Assembly: GCA_947034895.1 (NCBI GenBank)
Contig: OX344762.1
Coordinates: 44,248,760 to 44,312,759 of the forward strand
Reading direction: 5' to 3'
Source: Rhytidiadelphus loreus
Lineage: Eukaryota > Streptophyta > Bryopsida > Hypnales > Hylocomiaceae
DNA: 64,000 nucleotides
Shown one piece after another: positions 62,740-64,000 of this stretch. Position 1 is the stretch's first letter; the number at the start of each line of letters is the position of its first letter. The position numbers were made by a program, and so were the translations under genes. Below the pieces are notes generated by a model. It worked only from the letters and a program-made list of their open reading frames with translations, searched no databases and was not told the DNA's origin.

Positions 62740-64000
62740 TTGAGTCCAAGAATATGAAATTGGCATGTCCCCACGGGCACTTTTCCAACAGAGTTGGGCT
62801 CCTGGACCTGCCAGCCAGTCACCCTGGACTTGCTCTGGTAGGCTGGGCCTTCCGTCGCCATCCCAGCAGGCGGCTAAGCACGACCGGTGTACACGTAGAA
62901 ATACACTGGCGTCGACCCATTGCCAATACGCAGCGGGTAGGGGGCGACCGGACCTACGAAGCCCGCGCGCATCTGCCTCCCCTGCCTCCCTCGAATGAAG
63001 ATTCCATCTTCAGTTGGCTCCTCACGACTGATTACTCGCCTTTTCCCTCTCGAAGCGCCAGTCGCCCCTTGCCTGCCCTCTAGAATCTCAACCTCCCTTG
63101 GCCTCCTCCACGCGCCTCCCTCCCTCCCTCCCTTTCTCCCTTGAGACAATCCCAATTCCTCCACAATACCCACCTCTTCCTCTTCCTCTTCACTTTGTCT
63201 GCCTGGATTTCCAGCCGGCACTCCTCGAAAGGGATTACGGCAGCAGGCGCAGCCCGAAACTGCGGCCTTTGAGCAACTTGCGCACGGACTCCGGGTCCGG
63301 GCCCTCCGCCTAGCTGCGTGCGTGGGGTCGAACGCGAACGCGTCACTACTGGGGGGGCTCATTTGGTGTGGTCGCGTCGGATCACGTTTGGGGGAGTTGG
63401 TGGGTGGGATCAAGTTTGCAGTTTGGAGTGGAGACGTAGCTATTGTTTGGGGGGTTCAGGGCTGGGTGTGAGGATTTTGCGGTGTGGGGGATTCGGGTTG
63501 GTGGTTGTTTTGGTTGTTTTGGTTGCAGGGTTGGGGTTGCGGCTATGGTGGCAGGGGATGCGTTGTTGGGTAGTTTGCGCGACGGGAGTCGGAGTGGATG
63601 GTTTGGGATTCGGGGGCTGGCGGTGTGGTCTCGGTGGACGTGAGCATGGGAAGCGTGTTGGTGAGGCGGAAGGTTTGATGCGAACTCGTCGAAGGTATCC
63701 CGGATTTGGGTACTGGTTTGTCTAGAAAGGATTGGAGCAGGTGGAGGAACGAGCCGGACAGCGTGAAACCGTGAGAGTCGACATCTGGGTTTGTTGGAAT
63801 ACCGCAGGATGAGCATCTAGTATTCGAATGGTATGGCGGTGTTCCAATCAATGAAGAAAGCGGTAAACTCTTCCCCAAAGTCCGGGTGAAGATTCTCGGT
63901 GGGCTGGAATCTTTGGTAGCACAAGACCGTAGACAGGACGAGCACAAGACCCATTGATATCCGAACCTCAGTACTTCACCCACCACGCTTATTCGAAATC
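62740..64000 (+). promoter_or_regulatory. GC-rich promoter/leader of a probable plus-strand gene beyond the window
   Basis: GC rises abruptly at 62.74 kb, as it does at the 5' end of the kinase gene. Pyrimidine-rich tracts (CCTCC runs at 63110-63150, CTCTTCCTCTTCC at 63170-63190) suit a plant core promoter or early leader on the plus strand. Downstream sequence to the window end is G/T-rich with several short ATG-initiated frames, for example one at 63545-63643 (33 aa). A longer frame starting from a non-ATG codon, 63318-63725, looks like low-complexity leader. A Met-less frame at about 63778-63957 (with HLVFEWYGGVPINEESGK) could be exon sequence. No product can be named. Confidence 0.4.

Noticed and set aside
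62874..63413. 179-codon minus-strand frame with EEEEEE and Arg-rich tracts
   Set aside because: It is low-complexity antisense of the CCTCC/CTCTTCC promoter tracts, starts at a non-ATG codon and has no domain.
63318..63725. 135-codon Gly/Val/Trp-rich plus-strand frame
   Set aside because: Composition follows the G/T-rich leader. It starts at a non-ATG codon and shows no motif, so it is more likely untranslated leader.

Overview
This 64 kb window reads as nuclear DNA of a land plant, most likely a moss. It is AT-rich and full of transposable elements. It holds one intact, intron-containing protein gene, a plant GSK3/shaggy-type kinase on the minus strand. The moss call rests on that kinase, on its compact GT-AG introns, and on decayed transposon proteins of types I associate with mosses. 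It is an inference from memory, not a database result.

Layout. 1-11.5 kb: two decayed transposon-type genes in divergent orientation, a MULE-like transposase with a SWIM-type finger (minus, about 650-4613) and a relic of an uncharacterised family I know as DUF7869 (plus, about 8605-11467). Small elements lie between them: a tRNA-like SINE head, a foldback element, and a CACTA-ended foldback nested in a TIR element. 11.5-14.5 kb: AT-rich, with one MITE. 14.5-22.6 kb: the kinase locus, with 11 coding exons (19602 to 16113), a long 3' flank and a GC-rich 5' leader carrying upstream ORFs. A dead Tc1/mariner transposase lies in the probable leader intron. 22.6-62.2 kb: a gene desert of nested MITEs, tandem arrays and dispersed repeats. 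Two compositionally distinct patches (28.5-30.6 and 37.9-39.0 kb) could be transcribed but have no recognisable product. 62.7-64 kb: a GC-rich, pyrimidine-rich segment that looks like the promoter and leader of a plus-strand gene whose coding part lies beyond the window.

The most interesting structure is the transposon stratigraphy. Several small TIR families can be defined within the window alone: TA-flanked elements with AGGT...ACCT ends, elements bounded by TTAA with CCYCTAA ends, and elements beginning CTACACTAA. One TA-flanked element (47772-52665) is split by a 3.2 kb Mutator-like element with a 10-bp target-site duplication (GTACTTTGAC). That insert carries a 12-copy, 63-64 bp array centred on a GTTAAC palindrome. 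The same host element appears to be split again by an insertion that itself holds another MITE.
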